Part shown: one piece after another, positions 20,721-27,954 of the stretch | How the letters are laid out: each line of letters opens with the position of its first letter | How positions within the stretch are numbered: the first letter of the stretch is position 1 | Source: a virus | DNA: 38,357 nucleotides | Strand: one strand, 5' to 3' | IMG/VR virus record: IMGVR_UViG_3300005541_000013 | Location: 1-38,357 of that record | Notes under the pieces: model-generated | Seen by the model: only the letters and a program-made list of their open reading frames with translations | What the model was told of the DNA's origin: nothing | The model's database searches: none | Translations under genes and position numbers: made by a program

Positions 20721-21995
20721 GTGGCCACAAGTCCTAAACAAGATAAAAGTTTCGCAGAAGCTACACATCGCTTTAATATCTGGGTTGGGGCTGTAAGTTC
20801 AGGTAAGACATTTGCAAGCATTGAGAGGCTAATTTATGACCTAAAAAACGGTCCGCCTGGCGATGCAATGATTATCGGAGTCAATCGCACTTCCATTCAA
20901 AGAAATATACTTAGGCATCTTTACAAAAGATTAGGTTTCCCATGTCCAACAGACAAGAGTCAACAGGATCAATTATACGATAGGACTGTCTGGTTTGTTG
21001 GCGCTCCAGATGTCTCGGCAGTGTCTACGATTCAGGGTTCAACATTGGCCCTTGCATATGTGGACGAAGCAACAAACCTGCCAGAACCTTTTTGGAAGAT
21101 GCTGGAAAGCCGTCTGCGAGTTCCTGGAGCAAAACTCCTAGCAACCTGCAACCCTGAAGGCCCAGCGCATTGGTTAAAAAAGGACTACATAGATAAACCT
21201 GCATTGGATCTAGTACACTGGAATTTTTCCCTAGAAGATAACCCATCACTTGATGAACCATATAAACAGCAACTTAAAGCATCCTATTCTGGTATGTGGT
21301 ATAAACGTTACATACTTGGAGAATGGGCACTTGCACATGGAGCTATTTATGATTGCTACGATCATGACAACGAATACGAACATCCGTTTCCTACCCCAAG
21401 TTATTATATCGTTGGGGTGGATTACGGGACAACTAACGCAACGGCCGCTGTGGTATGCGCGATTACTCCAAATAAATGGCCACAAATCCGTGTGGAATCC
21501 GAATATTACTATGATTCAGCTAAGAAAGGTCGATCTAAGACTGACCAGGAGCTTGTACGAGATATCAAGGATTTTATCGGATATAAAAACGTCTCTGCAA
21601 TATATGTTGACCCTGCAGCCGCAAGTCTTAAAATTGCGCTTCGACAAGCAGATCTCCCTGTTTTGGATGCAAATAACGATGTACTACTCGGCATTAAGAT
21701 ATGCTCGAAGTTCATTAGCGGCAAGAATATCGTCATACAAAAAGGATGCACAACATTAAGAGAACAGATACAATCTTACGCATGGGATTCTAAGGCTGCA
21801 GACAGAGGAGAGGATAAACCAGTGAAAAAAGATGATCACATTTGTGATGCATTGAGATACGCTGTGTGCTCTGCATTTCCTAGAGGAGAGTTCAATCACC
21901 CCGATGAGAATATTTCTCATGATCAGTTGAGAAGGAAGGTATTCGGGGATGATGATATGTATTCTAGATTCAATGCAGAAATAGGAGGATTTTAG
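20721..21995 (+). CDS. Terminase large subunit (PBSX-like), 424 aa
   Basis: The DNA-packaging motor. ATPase domain: Walker A GAVSSGKT (23-30), Walker B ALAYVDEAT (Asp115, Glu116) and the coupling motif ATCNPEG (141-147). RNase H-like nuclease domain: GVDYG (Asp234), YVDPAA (Asp297) and KKDDHICDALRYAV (Asp371/372/376). All catalytic residues are present and the length is normal. The start is GTG, with an in-frame stop directly upstream and no clear Shine-Dalgarno, so translation may depend on the upstream gene. Confidence 0.95.
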   Translation: MATSPKQDKSFAEATHRFNIWVGAVSSGKTFASIERLIYDLKNGPPGDAMIIGVNRTSIQRNILRHLYKRLGFPCPTDKSQQDQLYDRTVWFVGAPDVSAVSTIQGSTLALAYVDEATNLPEPFWKMLESRLRVPGAKLLATCNPEGPAHWLKKDYIDKPALDLVHWNFSLEDNPSLDEPYKQQLKASYSGMWYKRYILGEWALAHGAIYDCYDHDNEYEHPFPTPSYYIVGVDYGTTNATAAVVCAITPNKWPQIRVESEYYYDSAKKGRSKTDQELVRDIKDFIGYKNVSAIYVDPAAASLKIALRQADLPVLDANNDVLLGIKICSKFISGKNIVIQKGCTTLREQIQSYAWDSKAADRGEDKPVKKDDHICDALRYAVCSAFPRGEFNHPDENISHDQLRRKVFGDDDMYSRFNAEIGGF

Positions 21996-22074
21996 AAAAA
22001 ATAGACAAATAAACACTTCTTTTTGTATAAATCCGATTGTGGTACTGTGAATTTAAATTTACACAGGTTTCTCA

Positions 22075-24069
22075 ATGGGATCATACGAGTCTGGTGAATT
22101 CTCCCTAGGATACATAGACCCATCTGATGTTAAGTCGAAAGACCTAAAACAAATGATGGATTGGTTCTATCAGTGTAACTACACGACAAACTCTACCTAC
22201 TGGCTACAGGGGGCCATAGACAAGCGATTTAAAGTTGGGGATCAACAACTTTATACGCAAGTGTATGGGCAAAATTCTCAGAATGTGCAGCGATTCTTTT
22301 TCAATTTGATTCGTCGCCACATCAACATGATCTGCGGTTTTCAACGTAAAAATCGCAAATCTACAATCACTCTCCCTATACATGAAAATGATGATCCCCT
22401 TGCAGATGATTACAATCGTGTTTTAAGATGGTGTGATGATCGCGATGGTTTTCAAGAATATCTCTCTCAAGCATTTGAAGGGGCAGTTGACACTGGTGAA
22501 ACTCTTCTACATATATATCCTGACTACACTTTTGACCCCATCTCTGGGGATCTATTCACAGATTCTGTTCAGTACAATAATTACCTAATAGACCAATACA
22601 CAAGAAAGCAAGATCTTTCAGATTGTAATGGCATTTGGAGACGCCGTTGGACATCTAAAGAGATGGCTAAAATGCTCCTCCCAGGTTACTCAAAAGAAAT
22701 AGACAAAATGAAACCTGGGGGAATGAAAGATGGTCGTTTTCCAATGCAAGCAGAACTGCAGAACGTGGCTGTTAATAACCTATTTACCTATGACGAATTC
22801 TATTATAGGACGAGTAGAGAGGCAAACATTATTCTGGACCCTATGTCTGGAGAAGCGGTGGAATGGCAGGAAGATGAGTCCGAAGATGATGGAATGATGG
22901 AGCGTGTTTTAGCACAACAGCCCTGGCTAATTGTGAAAAAAACACAAGTTCCCACTGTGAAAATGGTGATAGCTCTATCAGGAAAAATAGTATACAACGG
23001 AGCCAATCTCTTAAATATTGATGATTATCCATTCGTCCCCGTTCAGTGCTACATAGAACAAGATATCGCATATGCGTGGAGGAAGCAGGGAGTAATAAGA
23101 AATCTCAGAGATGCTCAATTTCTCTACAATATGCGCAAAGTCATTGAGCTTCAAATACTGCAATCTAGTTTAAATGCCGGGTGGATATACCCTGTAGATG
23201 TAGTTCCAGACCCTAAATGCTTCCGTCAATCCAGTGGAGGGGATGGTTTCCTAGTACCATTGAAATCAGGCCACTTACCCAATGAAATACAGAGGATTGA
23301 GCCAGTTTCTATTCCTCAATCTCTTATAGAACTTTCTAATTCCCTAGCTGAAGATATAACAAAAATATCAGGTGTAAATGAAGAACTTCTGGGCGCAGCG
23401 ACTGATGATAAATCTGGAATTTTGTCAATGCTCAGGCAAGGAGCTGGTCTTACGACACTACAAACCATATTTGACAAGCTTGATTACTCCCAACGGCTTT
23501 ATGGGAAAATACGTCTCCAGTCCATTCGAAAAAACTTCTCTAAGGGTAAGATACGGAATATCCTTGGTCATGATGCAGATCCCAGATTTTGGACATCTCA
23601 CAGTCAGAAATATTCCACTGCAGTCGAAGAAGGTAACTATTCTACAACACAAAGGCAAACGGAGCTTCAACAACTACTTCACTTTAAACAAATAGGTATG
23701 AATATTGCGGATAAATCCATTATTAGAGCTGCGTTCATTACGAATAAGCGCGAAGTCATTGCAGATATGGAAGAGCAAACACAAGCACAAGCTCAACAGG
23801 CTCAACAGGAAGCGCAATTACAATCTAGAATAGATGATGCAAAGATTACAGGCATCATGGCCAAAGCACGAATGGATATGGCGAAGGTGGATGAAATAGA
23901 ATCATCTGCGATTCATAAGCAGACACAAGCTGATCTCGATATGGTGAAAGCGATGATCGAACTCGAAGATTTAGATTTAAATAATTTTAGGAATAATTTA
24001 GAGTTGGCTCAATACATCAAAGAGGTCAATAAAGCCTCACAACAACAACCAGCACAAGTTGCTGCATAG
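22075..24069 (+). CDS. Portal protein (P22-like), 664 aa
   Basis: The length and sequence landmarks fit P22-type portals: an N-terminal helical part (LKQMMDWFYQCNYTTNSTYW), NLIRRHINMICGFQRKNRKS, a stem region with SGVNEELLGAATDDKSGILS, and a long C-terminal helix rich in Gln and Ala (EEQTQAQAQQAQQEAQLQSR). Twelve copies would form the dodecameric DNA channel at the capsid vertex, to which the terminase docks and later the gp4-like adaptor binds. It follows the terminase by 79 bases that contain a short AT-rich palindrome. AGG lies before the ATG. Confidence 0.88.
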   Translation: MGSYESGEFSLGYIDPSDVKSKDLKQMMDWFYQCNYTTNSTYWLQGAIDKRFKVGDQQLYTQVYGQNSQNVQRFFFNLIRRHINMICGFQRKNRKSTITLPIHENDDPLADDYNRVLRWCDDRDGFQEYLSQAFEGAVDTGETLLHIYPDYTFDPISGDLFTDSVQYNNYLIDQYTRKQDLSDCNGIWRRRWTSKEMAKMLLPGYSKEIDKMKPGGMKDGRFPMQAELQNVAVNNLFTYDEFYYRTSREANIILDPMSGEAVEWQEDESEDDGMMERVLAQQPWLIVKKTQVPTVKMVIALSGKIVYNGANLLNIDDYPFVPVQCYIEQDIAYAWRKQGVIRNLRDAQFLYNMRKVIELQILQSSLNAGWIYPVDVVPDPKCFRQSSGGDGFLVPLKSGHLPNEIQRIEPVSIPQSLIELSNSLAEDITKISGVNEELLGAATDDKSGILSMLRQGAGLTTLQTIFDKLDYSQRLYGKIRLQSIRKNFSKGKIRNILGHDADPRFWTSHSQKYSTAVEEGNYSTTQRQTELQQLLHFKQIGMNIADKSIIRAAFITNKREVIADMEEQTQAQAQQAQQEAQLQSRIDDAKITGIMAKARMDMAKVDEIESSAIHKQTQADLDMVKAMIELEDLDLNNFRNNLELAQYIKEVNKASQQQPAQVAA

Positions 24070-24077
24070 GAGTATTT

Positions 24078-24272
24078 ATGGCACATAGCAAGGAAGCTCA
24101 TGGGAAGCATAATGCGATGGCTCAATTCAATAAAGGCCATCACGAACATAAAATGTCAGATGTTATGACAGCTGACGGAAAATATTCCAGCGAGATGAAT
24201 CAAGCTGAAGAATACAAAAAAGATGTGGACGCGTTAGCATCCTATGCAAAAAAACATAAAATGAAGTATTAA
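24078..24272 (+). CDS. Small His/Lys-rich protein, 64 aa
   Basis: MAHSKEAHGKHNAMAQFNKG and a Lys/Met-rich C-terminus (YAKKHKMKY). AGGAG precedes it. Similar in style to 5955-6137 and 24477-24689. Many phages of this type carry such tiny proteins beside the portal; role unknown. Confidence 0.6.
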   Translation: MAHSKEAHGKHNAMAQFNKGHHEHKMSDVMTADGKYSSEMNQAEEYKKDVDALASYAKKHKMKY

Positions 24273-24277
24273 TTATG

Positions 24278-24367
24278 TTTGCGTACGCCGAGATGTGGGA
24301 GGCACGCTCCTGATCGAGCCGGATGGGATAAGAACCATCCCCGTTAGTTCAATCCTAACACGCAACG
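24278..24367 (+). tRNA. tRNA-like element with long variable arm (serine-type), anticodon loop abnormal
   Basis: Acceptor TTGCGT (24279-24284) pairs with ACGCAA (24360-24365). D-arm GCC/GGC (24287-24289, 24301-24303), long variable arm GGATGG/CCATCC and a perfect T-arm GTTAG-TTCAATC-CTAAC follow. GCCGAG...GGCA at the D-arm and G as discriminator base recall bacterial tRNA-Ser. The anticodon stem is only GCTC/GAGC (24306-24309, 24316-24319) with a six-base loop CTGATC instead of seven. TGA (Ser) or GAT would be the reading, but neither is canonical. Confidence 0.6.
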
Positions 24368-24372
24368 TTTTT

Positions 24373-24457
24373 GATCCTGTAGCTCAGCAGTTAGAGCGCG
24401 ATGATCTATATCGTACGATATAGGGAGAGGTCGTGGGTGCAATTCCTACCAGGATCT
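24373..24457 (+). tRNA. Second tRNA-like element with abnormal anticodon arm
   Basis: Acceptor GATCCTG (24373-24379) pairs with CAGGATC (24450-24456), the D-arm is GCTC/GAGC (24382-24385, 24394-24397) and the T-arm GTGGG-TGCAATT-CCTAC (24433-24449) is good. The anticodon stem can be GCGAT/ATCGT (24398-24402, 24410-24414) with loop GATCTAT, giving TCT at the normal position but A instead of the invariant U33; reading from the U instead gives CTA. The 18-base variable region overlaps a perfect palindrome with CTATATCGT, then ACGATATAG. Starts five bases after the first element. Confidence 0.55.
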
Positions 24458-24476
24458 ATTTAAAAAAAGGATATTT

Positions 24477-24689
24477 ATGAAAAAAACCCATCATAATCCC
24501 GATTACTCTAAAGACAAAACTGCAGATGTGATTAAACACGGAAGCGGTTGCGCTATTCCCCATGAGCAATGGGAAAAGAATATGGATATAACTCCGCATG
24601 GAGATAGCAGTGCATGGGGAGCTTTTCTTCCCAGAACTGGAAAAAGTAGACCTACACCACATACAAAAATCAACGAGTGTGATCATTGA
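24477..24689 (+). CDS. Hypothetical protein ending KINECDH, 70 aa
   Basis: His- and Trp-containing short protein (HGSGCAIPHEQWEKNMDITP). It lies just after the tRNA-like elements, with AAAGGA upstream, and ends TKINECDH, the same ending as the next protein. The stop overlaps the next TTG start. Not recognised. Confidence 0.55.
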   Translation: MKKTHHNPDYSKDKTADVIKHGSGCAIPHEQWEKNMDITPHGDSSAWGAFLPRTGKSRPTPHTKINECDH

Positions 24690-24867
24690 ATATTGACGAA
24701 ATTGCACGTGTTAAAATAGATATTTGTGAATGTACAGATCTAGAGCTCATAGATATCTTAAAAAAAAGAGGATCCCAAATTACTCCTGAAACAGGAAATA
24801 GAATCGTTATTGAATTGCTAGAAAGATTGATAAGAAAAACATCAGACAAAAAAATCAACGAGTGTGA
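24665..24867 (+). repeat. Direct repeat at two consecutive gene junctions
   Basis: AAAAATCAACGAGTGTGA occurs at 24665-24682 and 24850-24867, 185 bases apart, followed in both by a Y-CA-Y-T tail and the stop of one gene plus the start of the next. The repeat encodes the C-terminus (KINECDH) and contains GAGTG, which can serve as the ribosome site for the downstream start. Confidence 0.75.
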
Positions 24868-24874
24868 CCACTAA
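24686..24874 (+). CDS. Hypothetical protein ending KINECDH, 62 aa
   Basis: TTG start overlapping the previous stop. Mostly helical (CTDLELIDILKKRGSQITPE, then NRIVIELLERLIRK). Its last codons duplicate the previous gene's ending, so it may have been copied or inserted by recombination. Not recognised. Confidence 0.5.
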   Translation: MNIDEIARVKIDICECTDLELIDILKKRGSQITPETGNRIVIELLERLIRKTSDKKINECDH

Positions 24875-25116
24875 TGCCTTGGATTTATACAGAGAAAGAT
24901 CAAATGTTGCGTCTAGAAAATATAAAGTATTTCTGGATTGAAGAAATTCCACATCACATTAAAGGAATAAATGCAGAATCATACGGAGTATTTTGCAGAG
25001 ATGATGACTATAAAGAATGGTGCATCGCAGAATTCGAAACAAGATTAACCGCATGTAGATATTTAGAAAATGTATTTAAAAGAATCAAAGAAGCATCATG
25101 CGAAAGTCAGTCGTAA
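24874..25116 (+). CDS. Hypothetical protein, 80 aa
   Basis: Aromatic-rich start (MPWIYTEKDQMLRLENIKYF), then HIKGINAESYGVFCRDDDYK, an alpha-beta pattern. The start overlaps the previous stop (TAATG). Not recognised. Confidence 0.55.
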   Translation: MPWIYTEKDQMLRLENIKYFWIEEIPHHIKGINAESYGVFCRDDDYKEWCIAEFETRLTACRYLENVFKRIKEASCESQS

Positions 25117-25217
25117 AATCTCTAAGAAGAAGTATAGTAACATTCCTTCCTAATTACACCCATCAGCAATGGCGTGCTTACAAGAAAAACTATAAAAACG
25201 GGCTGGTGAAAATATAG
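25098..25217 (+). CDS. Small basic protein, 39 aa
   Basis: MRKSVVKSLRRSIVTFLPNY, then a Lys/Tyr-rich tail. It overlaps the end of the preceding gene out of frame and its TAG overlaps the next GTG by one base, typical of coupled genes. Strongly basic; unknown role. Confidence 0.5.
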   Translation: MRKSVVKSLRRSIVTFLPNYTHQQWRAYKKNYKNGLVKI

Positions 25218-25840
25218 TGACAGAACAAAGAAAAACTGCCGGGGAAATATCTAATAAACTTCGTCAAGATACCACGAAATACAATGCTTTAGAGGTCGGT
25301 CATGCAATGACCGATGACATCGAAAAGCATCTCTATGAGTCTGTAAATATCTACAAGAACATGATAGATGAGGATGAATTTTGTGTTGTCATGGTATTAG
25401 CCAGTGATCCCCTTCTATGTAATGCAGTCAGAAGAAAATTCTATTGTTGGCCCTATCTACCAAAGCCACGGCCTAACCAGACCGTATTCTTATATAATAA
25501 ATCACTAGATAAGATAACAAAGCTGCTATGGTGCTTACCTCCGGATATGGTAATGGCGGAGCTGGCGTCATTAAGCCGGGTGGACAAAAGATATTCCACA
25601 ATGCGAGCATGGTCTATTGCCTTTTTTAATGGTTGTTTTTGGAATTATGTAAGAAAGGACAAAGATATCACAATGCTTTCTGAACATGAATACTTCCTAC
25701 AGCATAGAGAGGAACTCGTTAAGGCGGGTTGTAAGCTCCCTGATTCGGACAGTACCGAGCCCTTTGACTTTAGTAAAATCCAAATCAATAATGTCATAGA
25801 CACGCAAACACCCGTGGATCATCAAGGAATTCTCAATTGA
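25217..25840 (+). CDS. Conserved podovirus head-region protein, 207 aa
   Basis: GTG start. The segment DEDEFCVVMVLASDPLLCNA, then KFYCWPYLPKPRPNQTVFLY and MRAWSIAFFNGCFWNYVRKD, fits a family that recurs between portal and scaffold genes in related environmental phages. No enzymatic motif is visible. It is likely a virion or assembly factor. Its last 144 bases are overlapped on the other strand by the alpha-CTD-like gene. Confidence 0.6.
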   Translation: MTEQRKTAGEISNKLRQDTTKYNALEVGHAMTDDIEKHLYESVNIYKNMIDEDEFCVVMVLASDPLLCNAVRRKFYCWPYLPKPRPNQTVFLYNKSLDKITKLLWCLPPDMVMAELASLSRVDKRYSTMRAWSIAFFNGCFWNYVRKDKDITMLSEHEYFLQHREELVKAGCKLPDSDSTEPFDFSKIQINNVIDTQTPVDHQGILN

Positions 25841-26014
25841 TTTAGGCAGATTTAAAATCGTGATGGGGGCATCTGCAGATAGGTATAAAATCGTTTTCTG
25901 ATAATCTGTAAATTTTTTAATCAATTCTTCTTTTATTTTTTTCACTTGCATGTCATATTCCAAATGACTAACAGACCGTTCCAAAGTACTTGTTAGCTCA
26001 TTTAAATCATCCAT
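25697..26014 (-). CDS. RNA polymerase alpha C-terminal domain-like protein, 105 aa
   Basis: Residues about 50-103 follow the pattern of the host RNA polymerase alpha C-terminal domain: 'ITILNLPKSIENSL' for the first helix with Asn62 at the conserved Asn and Leu64 after it, 'RVYDIIDLDFTKVKGLG' for the helix-hairpin-helix with its glycines, and 'IRELTTRLNEFL' for the last helix. In E. coli this domain binds promoter UP elements and activators. The position of the key DNA-binding Arg265 appears to be Ser59 here. The first 45 residues are a helical coiled coil. AAGG lies seven bases before the ATG. A role in redirecting host polymerase is inference. Confidence 0.6.
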   Translation of the reverse strand: MDDLNELTSTLERSVSHLEYDMQVKKIKEELIKKFTDYQKTILYLSADAPITILNLPKSIENSLMIHGCLRVYDIIDLDFTKVKGLGTVRIRELTTRLNEFLSML

Positions 26015-26027
26015 AGGAGTGCCTTAT

Positions 26028-26795
26028 ATGACAGTATCTAATGCTGAAAATAAACCAGAACAACCACAACTTCAAGAAAAAACAGAAAATAAAGTTCCTA
26101 CACCAGCTCCAGAAAATCCCCCAGCACAAAGTGCCTCCACTCAAAAGGAAACTGTTGAACCACCAGAAGATCCTAACTGGAAAGCATTCAGAGAAGCAAG
26201 AAAAAAAGATCGAGCAGAGAAAGAAGCAGCAGAAAAACGAGCAATGGAGAAAGATGCGGAAGTTGCCGCTCTAAAAGCAGCAATGGAAGCTGCATTTTCC
26301 AAGAATTCAACAGCACAAAATCAATCTCCAACATATCCAGAAGAGGAAACGGAAGACCAAAGAATAGAAAAAAAGGTTCAGCAAGCCATTGCTCAAAGAG
26401 AAGCTGCCTGGGAGAGATCAAGACAGGAGAGAGAAGCACAAGAGTATCCTCAGAGATTGGTTCAAACCTATCCTGATTTTAATAACACGATTACTCCTGA
26501 AAATCTAGATTATTTGGAGTATCACTATCCAGAAGTGTCACGTCCATTGAAAAGATTAGGAGATGGCTATGACAAATGGGCTGATATTTATCTAGCCATT
26601 AAAAAGTTTGTCCCAAATAATACAAGTTCACGCAAAGAAGCGGCGAAAGCAGATGCTAACTTTTCTAAGCCTAAGTCTATATCTTCTACTGGCCTTACTC
26701 AGACTGCAGACACCATCGGGGGGACGCGATTGAGTGAAGATAGAAAGGCAGCCAATTGGGCAAGAATGCAACAAGTTTTGAAAGGAGTTGGATAA
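26028..26795 (+). CDS. Capsid scaffolding-type protein, 255 aa
   Basis: I start at the ATG at 26028, eight bases after AGGAG; a GTG at 26019 lies inside that site. The protein is highly charged, Gln- and Pro-rich at the N-terminus, then a long coiled coil (EARKKDRAEKEAAEKRAMEK) and an acidic helix-rich middle. It lies just before the major capsid gene, the standard place for a scaffold. It would help capsid assembly and be lost from mature particles. Identification is from composition and position, not sequence similarity. Confidence 0.7.
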   Translation: MTVSNAENKPEQPQLQEKTENKVPTPAPENPPAQSASTQKETVEPPEDPNWKAFREARKKDRAEKEAAEKRAMEKDAEVAALKAAMEAAFSKNSTAQNQSPTYPEEETEDQRIEKKVQQAIAQREAAWERSRQEREAQEYPQRLVQTYPDFNNTITPENLDYLEYHYPEVSRPLKRLGDGYDKWADIYLAIKKFVPNNTSSRKEAAKADANFSKPKSISSTGLTQTADTIGGTRLSEDRKAANWARMQQVLKGVG

Positions 26796-26812
26796 GAAAA
26801 AGATAAATATCA

Positions 26813-26839
26813 TTGATAATAAATATTGGTCTTGATAAT
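26813..26839 (+). promoter_or_regulatory. Possible promoter of the capsid gene
   Basis: TTGATA at 26813-26818 and GATAAT at 26834-26839 are 15 bases apart, shorter than ideal. A separate promoter would suit a highly expressed capsid gene, but the spacing makes this weak. Confidence 0.3.
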
Positions 26840-26841
26840 TT

Positions 26842-26969
26842 GCGAATAGCCGGATTTCCATGGGCTTTCTTCGCTAGTTAGCCACCAGGCCGCAAAGTAT
26901 ACGCCTCGCCAACGTAAGACTGCTTTTGGTTTCGTCAACCACGAAAACATAATCAACTTACAGCGAGGC
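26842..26969 (+). promoter_or_regulatory. Structured 5' leader of the capsid gene hiding its ribosome site
   Basis: GCCTCGC (26903-26909) pairs with GCGAGGC (26963-26969), which contains the GAGG ribosome site five bases before the ATG. Inside it, GTAAG (26914-26918) pairs with CTTAC (26957-26961), and TTTCGT-CAACC-ACGAAA (26930-26946) forms a terminal hairpin. Upstream, GCGAA and AGCC (26842-26851) pair with GGCT and TTCGC (26863-26874). The whole 178-base gap 26796-26973 is thus a folded leader. Confidence 0.6.
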
Positions 26970-26973
26970 AAAT

Positions 26974-27942
26974 ATGTCATTCCAAACAGGAATTACCGGC
27001 ATACAAAATATGGCTCCCGAGTTGCCAGTCCAGGCATCGGAAGACTTATTAAGTACGCCTATGTTCAATTTGATCCACTCTTTCGGAGTAGATCTCCATC
27101 ACGCAGAAAGCTATATAGGTAAAACCACTAGAATGAGCCGCTTTGAGCGTCTCTCAACTGATGGTGGTCAATTAGATGGTTCTGGTATTGATCCAGCATC
27201 TGAGGTCCCAGTTCGTACAGATATCGACGCGACAATGGAAATTTATGCCAAGTCGATCGTTACTAACGAACAAGTTGTTCTCTGGGAGAACAGCAAAACT
27301 CTTACAAAATTCACTGCTTTACTTGGTCAATGGCTTCGTGAGAAAGAAGACTTATTGATGAGAGACCTATTCTCCAGTTCAGTTTCATACATCAACTGTA
27401 CTGGCGGTTTGAATGGGGATCAACCAAGCAATCTAAGCTTGAATGACATCAATAACATTGAGACTATCCTCCTTGGTAATGATGCACGCTCCATGCTTAC
27501 AAATTTAGAGGCAACTCTGAAATTTGGTACTGCTGGAGTGCGGGATGCATTCATTGCTCTTGCAAGTACTAATCTGACTGCTGACCTTCAAAAAGTTCAA
27601 GGTGTATTGCTTAAATCAGCATATCCAACTCAAGAAGGAATCAGACCAGAGGAGTATTGCTCGATCTCTAGATTCCGCTGGTTTGTTTCTTCTAAAGCAG
27701 CCAGGACGCCAGGGATCTCTCTTAAAGGAAACACTGTCTATACAATACCCATGTTCGGTTTAGAAGCTGCTGCAAAAATCGAACAAAACAATTACACGGC
27801 TGTAATTGGTTATCGTCCTCCTTGGGTTGTGTCCTCAGTGGCTCAAAACAGCCAACTCTATGCAAAGTTTGCGATTGCACGTGCAATTACAAACCAAAAC
27901 TGGATCTCTGGCTTGAATGCTACAACATTCCAACCATCATAA
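26974..27942 (+). CDS. Major capsid protein (N4-gp56 family), 322 aa
   Basis: Landmarks of the N4-gp56 family, which has the HK97 fold: an N-terminal GKTTRMSRFERLSTDGGQL loop, the segment VRDAFIALASTNLTADLQKV, and the C-terminal GNTVYTIPMFGLEAAAKIEQ. Length is typical. Hundreds of copies would form the icosahedral shell around the scaffold encoded just before. The gene has a folded leader containing its ribosome site, which may tune the large amount needed. Start MSFQTGITGI is supported by GAGG upstream. Confidence 0.82.
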   Translation: MSFQTGITGIQNMAPELPVQASEDLLSTPMFNLIHSFGVDLHHAESYIGKTTRMSRFERLSTDGGQLDGSGIDPASEVPVRTDIDATMEIYAKSIVTNEQVVLWENSKTLTKFTALLGQWLREKEDLLMRDLFSSSVSYINCTGGLNGDQPSNLSLNDINNIETILLGNDARSMLTNLEATLKFGTAGVRDAFIALASTNLTADLQKVQGVLLKSAYPTQEGIRPEEYCSISRFRWFVSSKAARTPGISLKGNTVYTIPMFGLEAAAKIEQNNYTAVIGYRPPWVVSSVAQNSQLYAKFAIARAITNQNWISGLNATTFQPS

Positions 27943-27954
27943 GGAGATTGAAAT

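Noticed and set aside
21250-21759. 169-residue plus-strand frame inside the large terminase
   Set aside because: Out of frame with a terminase that has all catalytic motifs; composition is unlike real genes here.
22048-22070. AT-rich palindrome before the portal gene (GTGAATTTAAATTTAC)
   Set aside because: A 16-base AT dyad with one wobble pair is expected often in DNA this AT-rich; no flanking promoter or T-run supports a function.
23378-23695. 105-residue plus-strand frame inside the portal gene
   Set aside because: Out-of-frame shadow of a well-supported portal.
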